Assembly (NCBI GenBank): GCA_008828725.1
Contig: MEHQ01002643.1
Span: forward strand, 138,003-202,002
Reading direction: 5' to 3'
Source: Saccharina japonica
Lineage: Eukaryota > Sar > Phaeophyceae > Laminariales > Laminariaceae
Length of the DNA stretch: 64,000 bases
The notes below the pieces were generated by a model. That model saw nothing but the letters and a program-made list of their open reading frames with translations, was not told the origin of the DNA and did not search any database. The position numbers and the translations under genes were made by a program. Of the stretch, positions 50,158 to 61,532 are shown in pieces (positions within the stretch are counted from its first letter, which is position 1; each line of letters opens with the position of its first letter).

Positions 50158-53100
50158 TTATTTTGAGAGCGCGTACTTTTGCGCCAAATCGCTCTCCGAG
50201 GGCATGACCGCCGTCAAGGTCTGCATGCCGTGCATCATCGCCATGTGCTTTTTCAGCTTCACCAGCTCGTCGGGCACTTTCCTGAGACAGCAGAGCAACC
50301 CGCATCCAGTGCGAAATCGAAAATCGCGAAAAATCGACAAAAAAACGCCGGCCGAAGGACAAAAACGCACGGCAACCGAAGACACCAACCACATAAGAGC
50401 ATGCACCAAGAGCCATCACAGACGACAATCCCAGTCGACAGTTACCGGCAGGGACCCACGGAAGAGAGCAGCGAAACACAAGGACAGCAAAAATGCAGGC
50501 AGCAGCAATCACGAACGGCAGACACGAGAAGCAAGCGAGGAGCAGCATGGAAGGGAAAGGAAAAGGATTAAGAGAAGAAGCAGGAGAAGGAGAGTTATCC
50601 GTTAGCGTGCGAAATGAAGAAGCGAACGTGACTCGTCGCGCGCCAAGAGCGCCCTAGAAACATTCCGTGCTACACAGTCCATTCCATTGCCCCCCTGACC
50701 CCCAAGTGGGTGAGTGCGGAACCAAGTGCACAGCCAAGGCTACGCGTGTGCTTAACGTGTGTATAGAATCGCAGCGAGGGTCAACCAAGACTGCCTACGA
50801 AGGTAGTCTCGACTGGTACGTACAATATGCAGCAGTAATCGGGGAGTGCCGACAGTAGCAATTTCGGATGAGTGCCGCCAGTATCAATTCCATGTGAGCG
50901 CTATCTGTATCAAAGTCTGTATGAGGCTTCGGACCGCGAACACCGAATAAAGCATCCCCGCTACAGCATGACCCCTTATACAGTCATCTCTGTAATGACT
51001 ACAACAGTTACCTATCTCGCCCGTGACTCAGCATACACAAGCATGTCCCCTCCCGTCTTGCCATGTATTCAACGAAAATATTGTGCTCAACCGGGCAAAG
51101 ACTTTGACGAAAGCTGCAAGACCTGCAAAAATTGCCACCCCCCACCCTTGCAATGCCCGCCGTGAACTCACCACTGCTTCTCCAGTCCAAAGGCCGTAAC
51201 CATGTGGAACGTCGTGACTCCTAGCATAAGGTCGCCCACGGTGAGGTCTGCGCCTTCCAACATGCACCCCTTGGAATAGTTCTTCACGAAGATGTTCTCG
51301 ACCTTCTGCAGGCTGTTTGTCGGCGAACCAAAAATACGGGACGTTTGGATGCCAAGGGGATGAATTCAAGCCAATGTCATTGGCGTATCGACCGGTGTGG
51401 CACATCCTTAAAATGTGCAAACCATTGTCCATTTCCTCGCCGCGAAACTTTAACATTTATGGGAGTGCGATAATACTATCGGTACCATCACAACAAAATC
51501 GAGTATTCGTACGTATGCGGAATCCGTCCGACTGGCACCAGAAGTGAAAGAACTGTTCCGCCTTGCTTTCCGAATAGTCACCGAACTACTGTATCTCTAG
51601 CGAAACAGCCCTAATCGATTTATCCCCCGGCGTTCAGCAAAGCCCATGCTGTGCAGGCTGCGCTAAAGCAGCACCGAGGACAGTAGTGCATGGCCGAGAG
51701 GGGGGGGGTCGTTTACGCCTATTTCGGGGCGGCAAAAGCAGCTACCATACCTACCGGTGCCTCGTGAACAAACAAATATGTAAGACAGGCAGAGACGTAC
51801 GCCCTGATACCCACGTACCAGGTATACAGCACGAGCTACCACGTGTTCGAAACATCGCTACTACTGCAACACACGTACAAATGCAATAGTTGCCGCTATC
51901 ACATGGCAATCGAAAGCTGTACGAGGTCGGCTCGCGTTTTCTAATATGCCGTTTATTGTATACTGTGTACTGTACAGTACTGTATTAGGTGGGCCCTGAT
52001 GACTCGCACCGATCGAAAACAAACGAGCCAGGGTAGTTCGTACCAGGTATCGCAATACGAAGGTACCCGGGCATCGAGCACTATAATAGGCACCAGGGGA
52101 CTAGAAAGCAGGTACCATGATGAATTACGCACCTGCAGAAGTACTCTGCACTATTAATAGTGTATTATCAAGTATGTAACAAACCTCAGCGCAGGAGTTG
52201 CGCAAGGCCTTCCGTGCAAACGCTAGTCTCCCCGGTACCCCCCTTAGGGCCAAACTCCGTCCGCAAACGTAAACGTATTCGCCACTAAAGACGCCGAGCT
52301 TGCAAGATGTAGAGCATCTCGCGCCGTCTCACATGTCGTTGAGCTTCTTCTCCAGCTGGGCCACGTTTTTGCCCTCGTTGAAGTGCAGGGCCATCCATGC
52401 CGGCTCCACCTGACGTGCCGTGTCGTGCCGACCAAAATGGTTCGGAGAGGGGTTGAAGTATCCTCGCAAGGTTCATACCACGTACAGAGGCAATAAACAA
52501 TAATGGTATATACAGTAATAGAGTAGAGATAGTGATTGTACTATAGATGTACGTGCTATGGCCCTTCAGGCCGTCGCAAGCGATAGCCGGAGCATATGGC
52601 GCAATGGTGCCGCGATGCAATTTCGGTGCTACGACCCCACCCAAACTAGCATATGTTTCGCCTCACACAGTAGATATCCGTAGGACAGTCTCATCCGTTG
52701 CTCATTGCGGCGCTATTGCCCTAACCCTACCCCTAAGACGTTCGGCATTGTAACCGCTACGAACAATAAGGTACGAGCTTCGTAGCCTGCGGGTACCAAC
52801 CCCATCAACAAGCCGGCCACGAGGGAGCTCACCATCGAGACGACCTCGGTAACCTGGTGCATAGATTCCACAAAGTCGGACAGGAGGACTCTCTCGGGCA
52901 GGCTGGCGATCAGCTGCATCGGGTCGTCGTACACCTCACCCCCCATGAGCAGCATGGGTTCATCCTCGTCCTGAAGTGGTCGTGGTGGTGGTCGCGGTTG
53001 TGATTGAACGGGGGGGGAGGTAGGGCGGGGGTGAGGGGGGGGGTTCCCGGGCTATCCAAGCGACTCAAGCGTCCCAAGGAGCCCTCTCACGTTCTTCATC

Positions 53101-56100
53101 GAGCGCGCCATAAGAGAAAGCACCCCTGTCTTCCTACATAGGCGCAGCTTCGACTTTCACTTCTACCCGTTCCCAGAGCACGAGAGTTCTGCTCTAATCT
53201 GCTACCAGGTAGTTTGCCTAGCTGCCTTGTACATACGGTGCTAACGCGAACCAAAGCACGCCGAGGCGCGAACCTGTTGTTGGACGCAAGACGGGTACGG
53301 CAGGTCGTGCTAGAGACGAGAAAAAACACCAACAGCTTGTACAACTCAGCATGCCGAACAAAGCCTGAAAATTTGGAATGTCTCATCTGAAAATCGATAC
53401 GGTGAAATCCGCACGACGTCGTCGAAACGAGGCGGCTATTTCGTACCCGACGTCCGCAAGAAAATCAGCTATCAAGTATCGACTATCAAGCGCAGCTGAG
53501 GCTATTATTGTACCACTGTGGTGCTGTAGAGCTGGGTTACGAGCCATGGAGTCAAGCAACGATGTGTACTGACGTACTCATCGCCAGGCCATGAACCAAA
53601 TGTGGAACCGAAACAATGCCTGAATACGAGTAGGTGGTTTCACTCTGCACACGAAACGAAGGTTGCTGTATTTGTTCGTCAAACCGTACAATCCCGACTA
53701 CGTTGGGCGAAACAAAAATATTTTTTTGCCGTTGGCCGGGCCTATAAACGTCGGCACTGTGGCGTTGAGCCCACACGCTTATTAAAACAAACGAGCAAAA
53801 CATTCGCATAAGCGTCTCCTATACCACATGTTATACGTCCTACAGTAGCACGCGTGGAACGTGGTTTCACCTCTTCGTGCTCGACTTCGTAAGGCAATCC
53901 GAGCCACGTGAGCGCGGCAAGCGCAGTGTGCCAAGCGGGGTCGGTGCAAAGGGTGTCGTTTCCGAACTCACCGGGCACCTGGATGGACAGGACAGGGCGT
54001 ACGGACCACGAATGGGGAAGCGATATTAGTACGGGAAGGTAATGCGCGTTGACTTCGAGCCGCTCTTGATAGATCATATACAGCATTGTGCCAAGCCTTG
54101 AGCAGGCGGGGACATTAGACGGCTTTGCGGGCTATATAGTACAGGGCTATACAGTAGTGGCGACAATAATACTACAAGAGCAGAATTGGGGTGAGGAAAT
54201 TTACGTCGATCTTACGGCCAGCTGCGCGTTGGGGCGGTTGGACTCGCCTTGCGCTATGATTCCCTGACCCATTATCGTACACGTTGCTGCAAATATTCCG
54301 ATACAATTTCCAATACACTGGTATACTACACTTTACAGCATGTTTTACTGCAGGCACACTTCCGCACGTGCCCTTATTTCCACACCACATATCCTCCCCC
54401 TACGCGTACAAAACGTCGTTAGCCGTTCGAAGGCAACCTTCGATAGCGAGATTCGGTCATGATATTTGACATCAAGATTCGGTCGAGAGATTCAATGGCG
54501 AGATTCGACCGCGAGACTCGACCACGAGCTTCGACGGCGAGATTCGATGGTGTTATTTGATTGCAAGATTCGATATCAATTTTTGATCGCAAGATCGACG
54601 GATGCGGCATCCGGCAAAATATCAAGCGCGGCGACTGAACCTGGAATTGGTATGGCGGCTTGGGCATGTCCGGCACATCGGCGGAGTAGTAGGCGCCGAG
54701 CTCTCCCCTCGAAATCTCTTCCGCCTCTCTGGCAGCAACCATCTTCATCGCCTGCCAAAAAACAAAGCACGGCAATTCGCGTCTATTTCTTGTTTTTTTG
54801 CCAAGCGTTTTGGCCGAGCGACGCCGGCGACGTGTGTGCCACAGATCGACCGCTGCTCGGTTGGCGGTTGAGTCTTCGATTGGTTTCGGATGCATGCAAT
54901 TTGTTTGTACGAATTCGATTGGTTTGAGTTTTGCCCGATTGGTGTGATAACCGCTTTGTTGGTTGGGTTATTTTCGATGGGTTTGGTTAAAGTTTGAGTG
55001 GTTTGACTGTTATATTTTCTACTGGTCTACTTGCTTTTCGATCGGTTTAATTGATCCAAAGGTGATCTATTTAATAAAACCCAAGGCCGGTCAACTGGTT
55101 TCGAGTAGAAAATGGTCCTCATGAAGGCCATTTGACGGACGACAAACACCATCCGGGTCGCAGCTTTGTTTTCACACTCTATCAACCAACTAGAATCAAC
55201 GTATTATAGCACGTTATCTCTGATGGAAATGATGCCAGCGAACTATTCTCTGACAAACAATACTCTGCACAGGTTACCAGGCCCTTCCGTACCACCGTTC
55301 GACCATTGTAGTCTTCAGGTACAGTAGGGTAAGGTACTTGGAGGAGCATCGTGCTTGTGCGTAGTGGGTGGGGTGTGTTCACATCCAAACCACGTGTCCT
55401 ACGGGATCAAACGGTTTCCGAGTCCACCTTTCGGTCACCGGCATACATCAGTATTTTGCGACGGAATTATGTGTGCGAATACAATATAGCTCCTGTAGGA
55501 ATGGGTACCAGATAATATGTACGCATCCACGTCGGTTGGGAAACATCGTTCCACACCACGCGCAGTTTTGACCAATGGTTGGGAGTGATTTAACCCCTCA
55601 AGAACTGGTCCCACCTATTTGGGAACAAAACACTTGGAATTAGTGTGGGATGCTCTTTTTCAGTTCTGAATGGGTTAAAGCCATACAAGAGCAATATTAA
55701 GTACAGCCGGTGGAAAGACATCCACGTCGATAACTCCTACCAGGAAGTCTCATAATTAAAAACAGAAGAACTCAAGTGCTCCGAGAGATACAACAAGCAA
55801 TGCCCTAAACAGACGGTAACGCAGCACAACTCGGCATTGCACCGCACAGCGCGGCGCCAATACATGAGCGATCAACTTGCCCCCGCCGGAGCCGCCGGTA
55901 GAGGGTTTTTACGACCCTGCAGTTTCCATATGCAGGTCGTAAACAAAGGCCAGGTATGTACGTAGCGGTGAATGTCTGAAAACTATTCGTACCAAGAAAC
56001 AGCTCTAGAAATATCGTATCACATATGGAAAAGCGGCATCTCGTCGAATTGCTCAGACTAACCGCTTCTCTGTCGGGAGGCTGCTGAATCTCCTTCACGC

Positions 56101-57494
56101 TCGTGTCCATCTCCGGAGACCGTATGAACTGCGGCTTGTTCGCGTCTTCATCTCCTGCGCGCGTACAGATCAAAAACGGAAATCCCACCCAGGTTGACTC
56201 AACATGCAGAGCATCAGCTGCACGCAAACACGCATACACGCAAGCACACAAGCACTTCGCAAAAAACAAAGCACACAAGCACACATATATACGTGCAAGT
56301 CCACAAAGCACGGCGCACTCGGCCAGCAAGTCAGCACGAGGAGTTACCTTCCCACCGCCTCAGATGCTATACGTGGTACAGCTGATTGGGATACAGCAGT
56401 GCTGTTACAGCAATATTAATAGTACGCAGACATCCAGTGTACCCCTAGGTTAGCACTCCCCTGTATGACAGTGTGCCTGAAGAGCACGCTTTGCGGCACT
56501 TTATGCAATGCTACACAATGATATACCTAACGGTAACACCTGGTGGTAGTTCACCCCCGCGTACCAGGGATGTTAATACTGTACGTTTGTACTACAGTAT
56601 GTAGTACACCTGGTATGTAATACTGATGTACGGTCGTGCTCAAGGTACTACCTGCGCACGCAAAGATACGAAAAACACAGCGATATCAACTTTCAATGGC
56701 AGAGGGCGGTACCAATATTTGAATATTTGCACAGGGCACCGAGCGAGCCTCAAGGTGCGGGATGCTACACTTGCTGCACCACAATCACTGCAAGCCTCGC
56801 AATAATCACAAGCATCACCGGGAACGGAAACCTGTGGAACCAAGCACAGCCATTGTCAAAGCCCGATAACCCGCCGAACCAGCCCATATTGGCACTGTGA
56901 ACACCATTGGCACTATTAACATTATTAACAGAGCAACACTAAAAAACATGCCAGGTATTACCACTGTCTTGTTGGTCATTATTCACAGTAGACGTGCCCG
57001 ATTTCGCAAACGCAAAACTTTTGTACGCAGCTCTACCTGCAGCCTCGCCAGACGAAACGCGGCGGAAGTTGTAAGACACACCAAATGAGTAATAGAGCTA
57101 CTGCTGCTGGATCGCTGTCGCGTCACGATGCCATCGGTACCAGACGTACAACAACACTCGACCCACCTCCCTGGTAGCTCATCATCGCCACCCCATCCGG
57201 TCGCGCTCGGCACGCCTTTACCCCTGTCCCGCCCCCCCTTCCGACACAAACGCCCCCTGCCGCCCAACTCCCTGAGACACGCGGCGCCGCCGTGAAAAAC
57301 GCACTCGCTAGCGGAAACCCGGCGAGCCCCACAATTGCCACGGCCGCCAGCCCCGAAGCGGCCCCCAAGCTCGACTTCGCCCGTCGTACGCGCGACGCGC
57401 CGCATGATGACGGTAGGGAGGGCGTTAGGGCCTGCTGGCGCCTCTGTCTTGGGCTTGGGCCTGTGCCCCTAACTTGCGGGCCAGAGGTTGCCAT
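50158..57494 (-). CDS. Plastid-targeted GST-fold protein, non-canonical
   Basis: A complete eight-exon minus-strand gene of 372 residues: 57,494-57,167, 56,154-56,063, 54,751-54,641, 53,978-53,871, 52,970-52,833, 52,409-52,333, 51,312-51,172 and 50,281-50,158 (TAA). All phases match and all introns are GT-AG. The N-terminus is basic with a hydrophobic core (about 45-62) ending in ASAFF (63-67), a heterokont plastid presequence. Residues about 186-213 (LCTDPAWHTALAALTWLGLP then YEVEHEE) align with GST beta1-alpha1, 214-237 (EPMLLMGGEVYDDPMQLIAS) with beta3-beta4-alpha3, and 260-345 with the GST C-terminal helical domain (EGADLTVGDLMLG). The usual catalytic Cys/Ser after the first strand is replaced by Ala-Trp-His-Thr, and the beta2-alpha2 stretch is short. 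Transferase activity is therefore doubtful, and an unseen exon between 53,871 and 52,970 is possible. Confidence 0.88.
54445..54600. repeat. Degenerate GAGATTCGA repeats
   Basis: Irregular units of about 11-24 bp (GCGAGATTCGA, GGTCGAGAGATTCAA, GCAAGATTCGA) in the third intron of the GST-like gene, just downstream of exon 3 in transcription order. Confidence 0.75.
55590..55678. mobile_element. TTAA-ended MITE, copy 2
   Basis: TTAACCCCTCAAGAACTGGT at one end and CAGTTCTGAATGGGTTAA at the other. It is the reverse complement of 13,825-13,912 with few differences. It lies in the second intron of the GST-like gene. Confidence 0.82.
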
Positions 57495-57506
57495 CGCGCG
57501 CACTGC

Positions 57507-57600
57507 GGGGGGGGTGGAGGGGAGGGGTACTCATGTCATGTACGGCCGTAGTCATCGACCATAGACCCTCGCATCCCTAAAATACCGGGACGGGGCGGGG
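57507..57600 (-). mobile_element. Poly(C)-tailed element, copy G, next to the GST-like start
   Basis: The tail-end 75 bp of the family (CGGTATTTTAGGGATGCGAG, GGTCTATGGTCGATGACTAC, GACATGAGTAC) is followed by a C-rich run. That run ends at 57,507, 12 bp upstream of the ATG at 57,494 on the same strand. Confidence 0.75.
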
Positions 57601-59584
57601 AGGCATTGAATAATTAATTACTCGAGTGGATGTGATTTAATTTATACCGGTAGTTATGTATTGGAGCGGTATTGGACGATGGAAACCTAGAGTTTGCGGA
57701 GCGGTACTTGTACTGTACTGAATAATACGTAATGTCAGCTACGAGTACGGAGGCGGGATTGGATAGGGGGCACACACCCGAAAAGCGGGCGTGGTTGAGG
57801 CTGTTCGAACACAGGAAGGAGAGAAGCAAGGGCACCACGAGGGTGAACCGAAACATCTAATTATCGATTTTCTAAAGGTCGTCACGGCAAGAACTTCAGC
57901 ACCAGCAAATACGTTTTTGCATGGACTACCTCTGGGAGACTCTGTGGGTACTAGTGAAAACACTGGCGAGGCAGTATATTTCATACTGCTGTGACGACCT
58001 TTGCAAGGCTCTCTGTACTATTCCCCCGTGCTGCTCGTGTTGAGATTGGCGTAGTGTAGTGTATCAGGTATTCAAATCGTATACGAGTACAACACAGCGG
58101 AGGTGTTCGGAGTGTAGTTTGGTGTAACGGTATGGCAGTGGTAGCAGTGCAGGCAGAGCAGTGTAACCAGGGAGGGGTGCCCGTGAAAAGATAAGCCATG
58201 CCAAAGATGGCACAGCTACGTAGTATCCATTTTCGAGACCCAGGCAGGGAGGGGTAGGCTAAAACCAAGCAAACCAAACGAAACTTTGAAAAACGTTTTT
58301 GACAAATTCGTGGAGAAATCCCACACCCCACTGACTGGTTTGTTTTTCCTTGTGACCTCCCATGGCGACTGTTGTGGGCGCCTTGCAGAATACGAGTGAG
58401 TGAGTGCTATGCACGAAGAAACTCTGCAAAAACGAAACCGATTATGATTCTTCTGATAAATATCCTCGGCGTCGTAGCATTATCACCCAGGCAACGCTCA
58501 GAGCCCCGATTTGCTGACGTCCGTTGCGATGAGAGCTCGTTCTGTTTTGTGTTTCGTCGAGTCCCCTGTGTTGTATGCCGTCGTGCTGCTGCTGCTGCTT
58601 GGTGTTGCTTTCCGGTTCAGTTCGTAGCGTTATGTAGTGCGTGCTGATTCCTGAACGTTCAGATGGGGGCGTCTCCTGCGCCCTGGGTTACCGCACGTAA
58701 TACTTTTGTAGTATCCTATACTGCAGTGCCAGGTAATTACTGTAAGGTTTCCGCGACGGCAAGCCTGTAGCCACGGCCGTACAACATTACCGCTGCTGCG
58801 CTAGACTGCACTGCAGGTGGGTGCGCTTAGTAGGCAGCCCGTCCACTCCTTGGCATGTCCCCCGCGGAGTAGTATCCTTTGCTCCCCTCGAGTTTGCTGG
58901 ACATCGGATTAGGAGGTAGAGGTTGTGTGGTGTAGCGTGTGTTTTGTGTTGTGTGGTGCCGTTTGTTTTTGTGCACAGCGCCACAGCGCACACTGCTGCT
59001 GCTGCGGCTCTGCTCTGCTGCTGCTGCTGCTGCTGCTGCCGCGTTGCTGCACACCGGGTTTAGACACCCCGCCCACTGAATCTTCTCCCTCCCGGAGTTG
59101 TTGGCCTTGCCTCATTCGCGCACGCCGAACTACAGATTAATAGATTAATGGTGTGAGTGTCCGTTGATGTTACTGCTGCGCTACACAGCAGTAAATACGT
59201 ACTGCTGTACTGCAGGTCGGTTTCGAGACTGTCCGTTTGCTCCTTCTCCTGTACCCCAGAGTAGTACGAGTAGAGCTTGCCCTCTTTGCGCTGGCCGAAC
59301 ATGACTTGAACATGATATTATGGTAATATTGGGTGTGGTGTGTCGCGTGTGGTTTTTGGGGGCTGTGTCGATCCCGTGCGGGGTTGGTTTGTGGTCTATA
59401 TAGCGTGCTTAATGCCGATATTGTAAGGAAAGGTTTCCACCACCGCGTGCACACGGACGGAAAAATCCTCATTACTTCCACTCTTCTAATATACGTATTA
59501 ATAGTACGTACATACCAGATGGTACCTGGTAGTGTAGTGTACCAGATACTGCTTGTAGTATGAAGTGTATCACAGAGGTGTACA
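57601..59584. other. Intergenic region, no gene supported
   Basis: Contains a (CTG)n run at about 59,018-59,040 and an A/T-rich stretch near 57,610-57,660. Open frames on both strands give low-complexity or cysteine-rich translations without a recognisable domain. Confidence 0.5.
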
Positions 59585-60805
59585 TGTGTACATAGTGACT
59601 CACTCGAAATCGAACGACGGATCCGTCTCATGTGGGCGTTCTTCAAACGGTTTGGACCAGAGTTGTACGACAGGCAGACGGCTCGACTCAGTCTGAAAGT
59701 CCGCATGTTGAAGGCCGAGGTGATTGAGACCCTGCTATACGGATGTGTGACGTGGACCCTCAGTGCACAACACTTCGCCAGGCTCCGATCGGTACACCAC
59801 CAAATCCTCCTGCGTGTCATTGGCTTCAAGCGTCGGCAGCGTGGCGACTATAGGACCCTCTCGTACGCAAAGGCTCTCAAGCAGACACGATGCGAGAGCA
59901 TCGAAACGACGATCCGTAAACGACGGCTGTTCTTTGCGGGAGCCGTGGCACGGCAACCCAAGGGGCGACTACCCAGTCGGGTGATGTTCGGGACTATGAC
60001 GGGTGGGGAGGGACGCAGACCGGGCGGACAACCAAAGTCCTGGCAGAAATGCCTTGCTGAAGACCTCAAGGTGTTTCAAGCCACCAAGGGGTCCACGGCA
60101 CAGGTCCCGTTGGTGTTTGGAGTAGAGACCGCAGCGTGGACCGTTGCAGCATCTAAAGTGGGCAAGTGGTACAGAGGGGTCCTCGAAGCGGCTGAACAGT
60201 TCATGGTCCGGTGGCACAAGGTCGAGGCAGAACTGAGTAAACAGCGCCACGCATCCGTCGCGGGGGGTGCACAAGGGAATGGGAAGGGAGGGGGCAACGG
60301 TCGTACAGAAACCGCGGTTGATGAAAGCAGGAGGGAGACAGCCGACAGGATAGCAAGGTACCAGGCTGACTAGTAAGTCCCGCCTAGACTACCCGTGCCG
60401 CGCACCTCTGTAGCTGCTTCGAACGCGGCTCTGTTGTGTTTTTTCGTTTTGTTTCGTCTTTTTTAGTTTTAGTTACTCTCGTTCTTATCACTGTGATGAA
60501 GAAGAAGTACTACCTGGCTGGGTGGATGGCGAACTGGGTGTTGTTTTTCCTTGGTTATTTCTGGTGATCTTTCTCCCTTTATTTGTTTGTTTTATTTTTT
60601 TGCTTGGTGTGCTGCCTGTTGTAGCGGGCACGACAGCGATGCTAAAATCCCTCGCATCATTCATTTATTTTGTTTTTATTTTTATTTTTCCGTGATCGCT
60701 TTTGCCTTTGTCTCTCCGCCCCCCCGTATTTTCCTGGGACTTTCTTTGGCTGCTTAGCTACGTACGTACACATTGTTATTTCCTCTCCTCTTTCCTGGAC
60801 TCTCG
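59585..60805 (+). mobile_element. LINE, 5'-truncated, with intact C-terminal coding part
   Basis: From about 59,585 to the TAG at 60,371-60,373 one frame is open and reads as the C-terminal part of a non-LTR retrotransposon polyprotein, downstream of the reverse-transcriptase core: a Trp-rich lead, LYDRQTARLSLKVRMLKAEV, then IETLLYGCVTW, and a long basic region with RRLFFAGAV. No catalytic YxDD motif is present, as the element is truncated upstream of it. A T-rich 3' untranslated region follows to about 60,805. I cannot assign a clade. It is not autonomous. Confidence 0.85.
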
Positions 60806-60811
60806 TGTGTA

Positions 60812-61532
60812 GCACGAGGACGAAACGGAACTGAGTAGGAAGTGCCACGTATCCGTTGTATGGGTGGCGCCTAAGGGAATGGCGACAGAAGGTGTGGGGG
60901 TTCGTAGGGAAACCGCGGCGGACGAAAGCAGGAAAGAGACGGCAAACAGAGTAGGTACCAGTACCAGACCGACTAGCTGGTAGAACCTGTCTGTACTGCT
61001 GACACAAACCTTCCTCAGCTGACTGGAAGGTACTTGTGGTGTGCTCTAGCTGCCTGTCTTTTCCTGTCGTTCTTAGTCTTGCTCTGTTGGCACTGTTTTT
61101 TCGGTTTATTTCATTTCATTTCGTTTCATTTCATTTGATTTCTTTTTAACGGGATGTCGCATCTCCTCTGGGACAAGCACGACACTTTTTTTTTTTTATT
61201 TTGTCATGCTTTTGTTTGGCTGCTTGATTGTCGATTGGCTCCAGTATGTTTTACTTTCTATTATTTTTCCTTTTCGCTTTTTTCTTCCTTTTCTCTTTTT
61301 CTCTTGCATGCACCTGGATTGCTAGCAGGGTAGGTCTTGCCTGTCGTATATGGCATTGCTCTGTCTTCTCTGCTTACTGCACTGAGCGTAGTATCTCTGT
61401 GTCGTAGTTTTGTGACCACAGAACTGGTACCTTTTTAGCATGATGAATCGGCACGGACACTGGGTGTGCTGGATGTAGACGGGTAGAAAGGAAGGTTTAA
61501 TGTGAAGAACACACACACACAGTGATGACACT
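60812..61532 (+). mobile_element. Second LINE 3' fragment, same strand
   Basis: It restarts inside the same C-terminal codons (TGAGTAGGAAGTGCCACG, ...ACCGCGGCGGACGAAAGCAGG) that occur at 60,235-60,345, and ends its coding remnant at ACCGACTAGCTGGTAG. Its T-rich tail contains the ACATCTCC-like and GTTTTGTGACCACAG blocks seen antisense at 3,958-4,660, then (CA)n. It is a separate, diverged, 5'-truncated insertion placed directly after the first. Confidence 0.82.
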
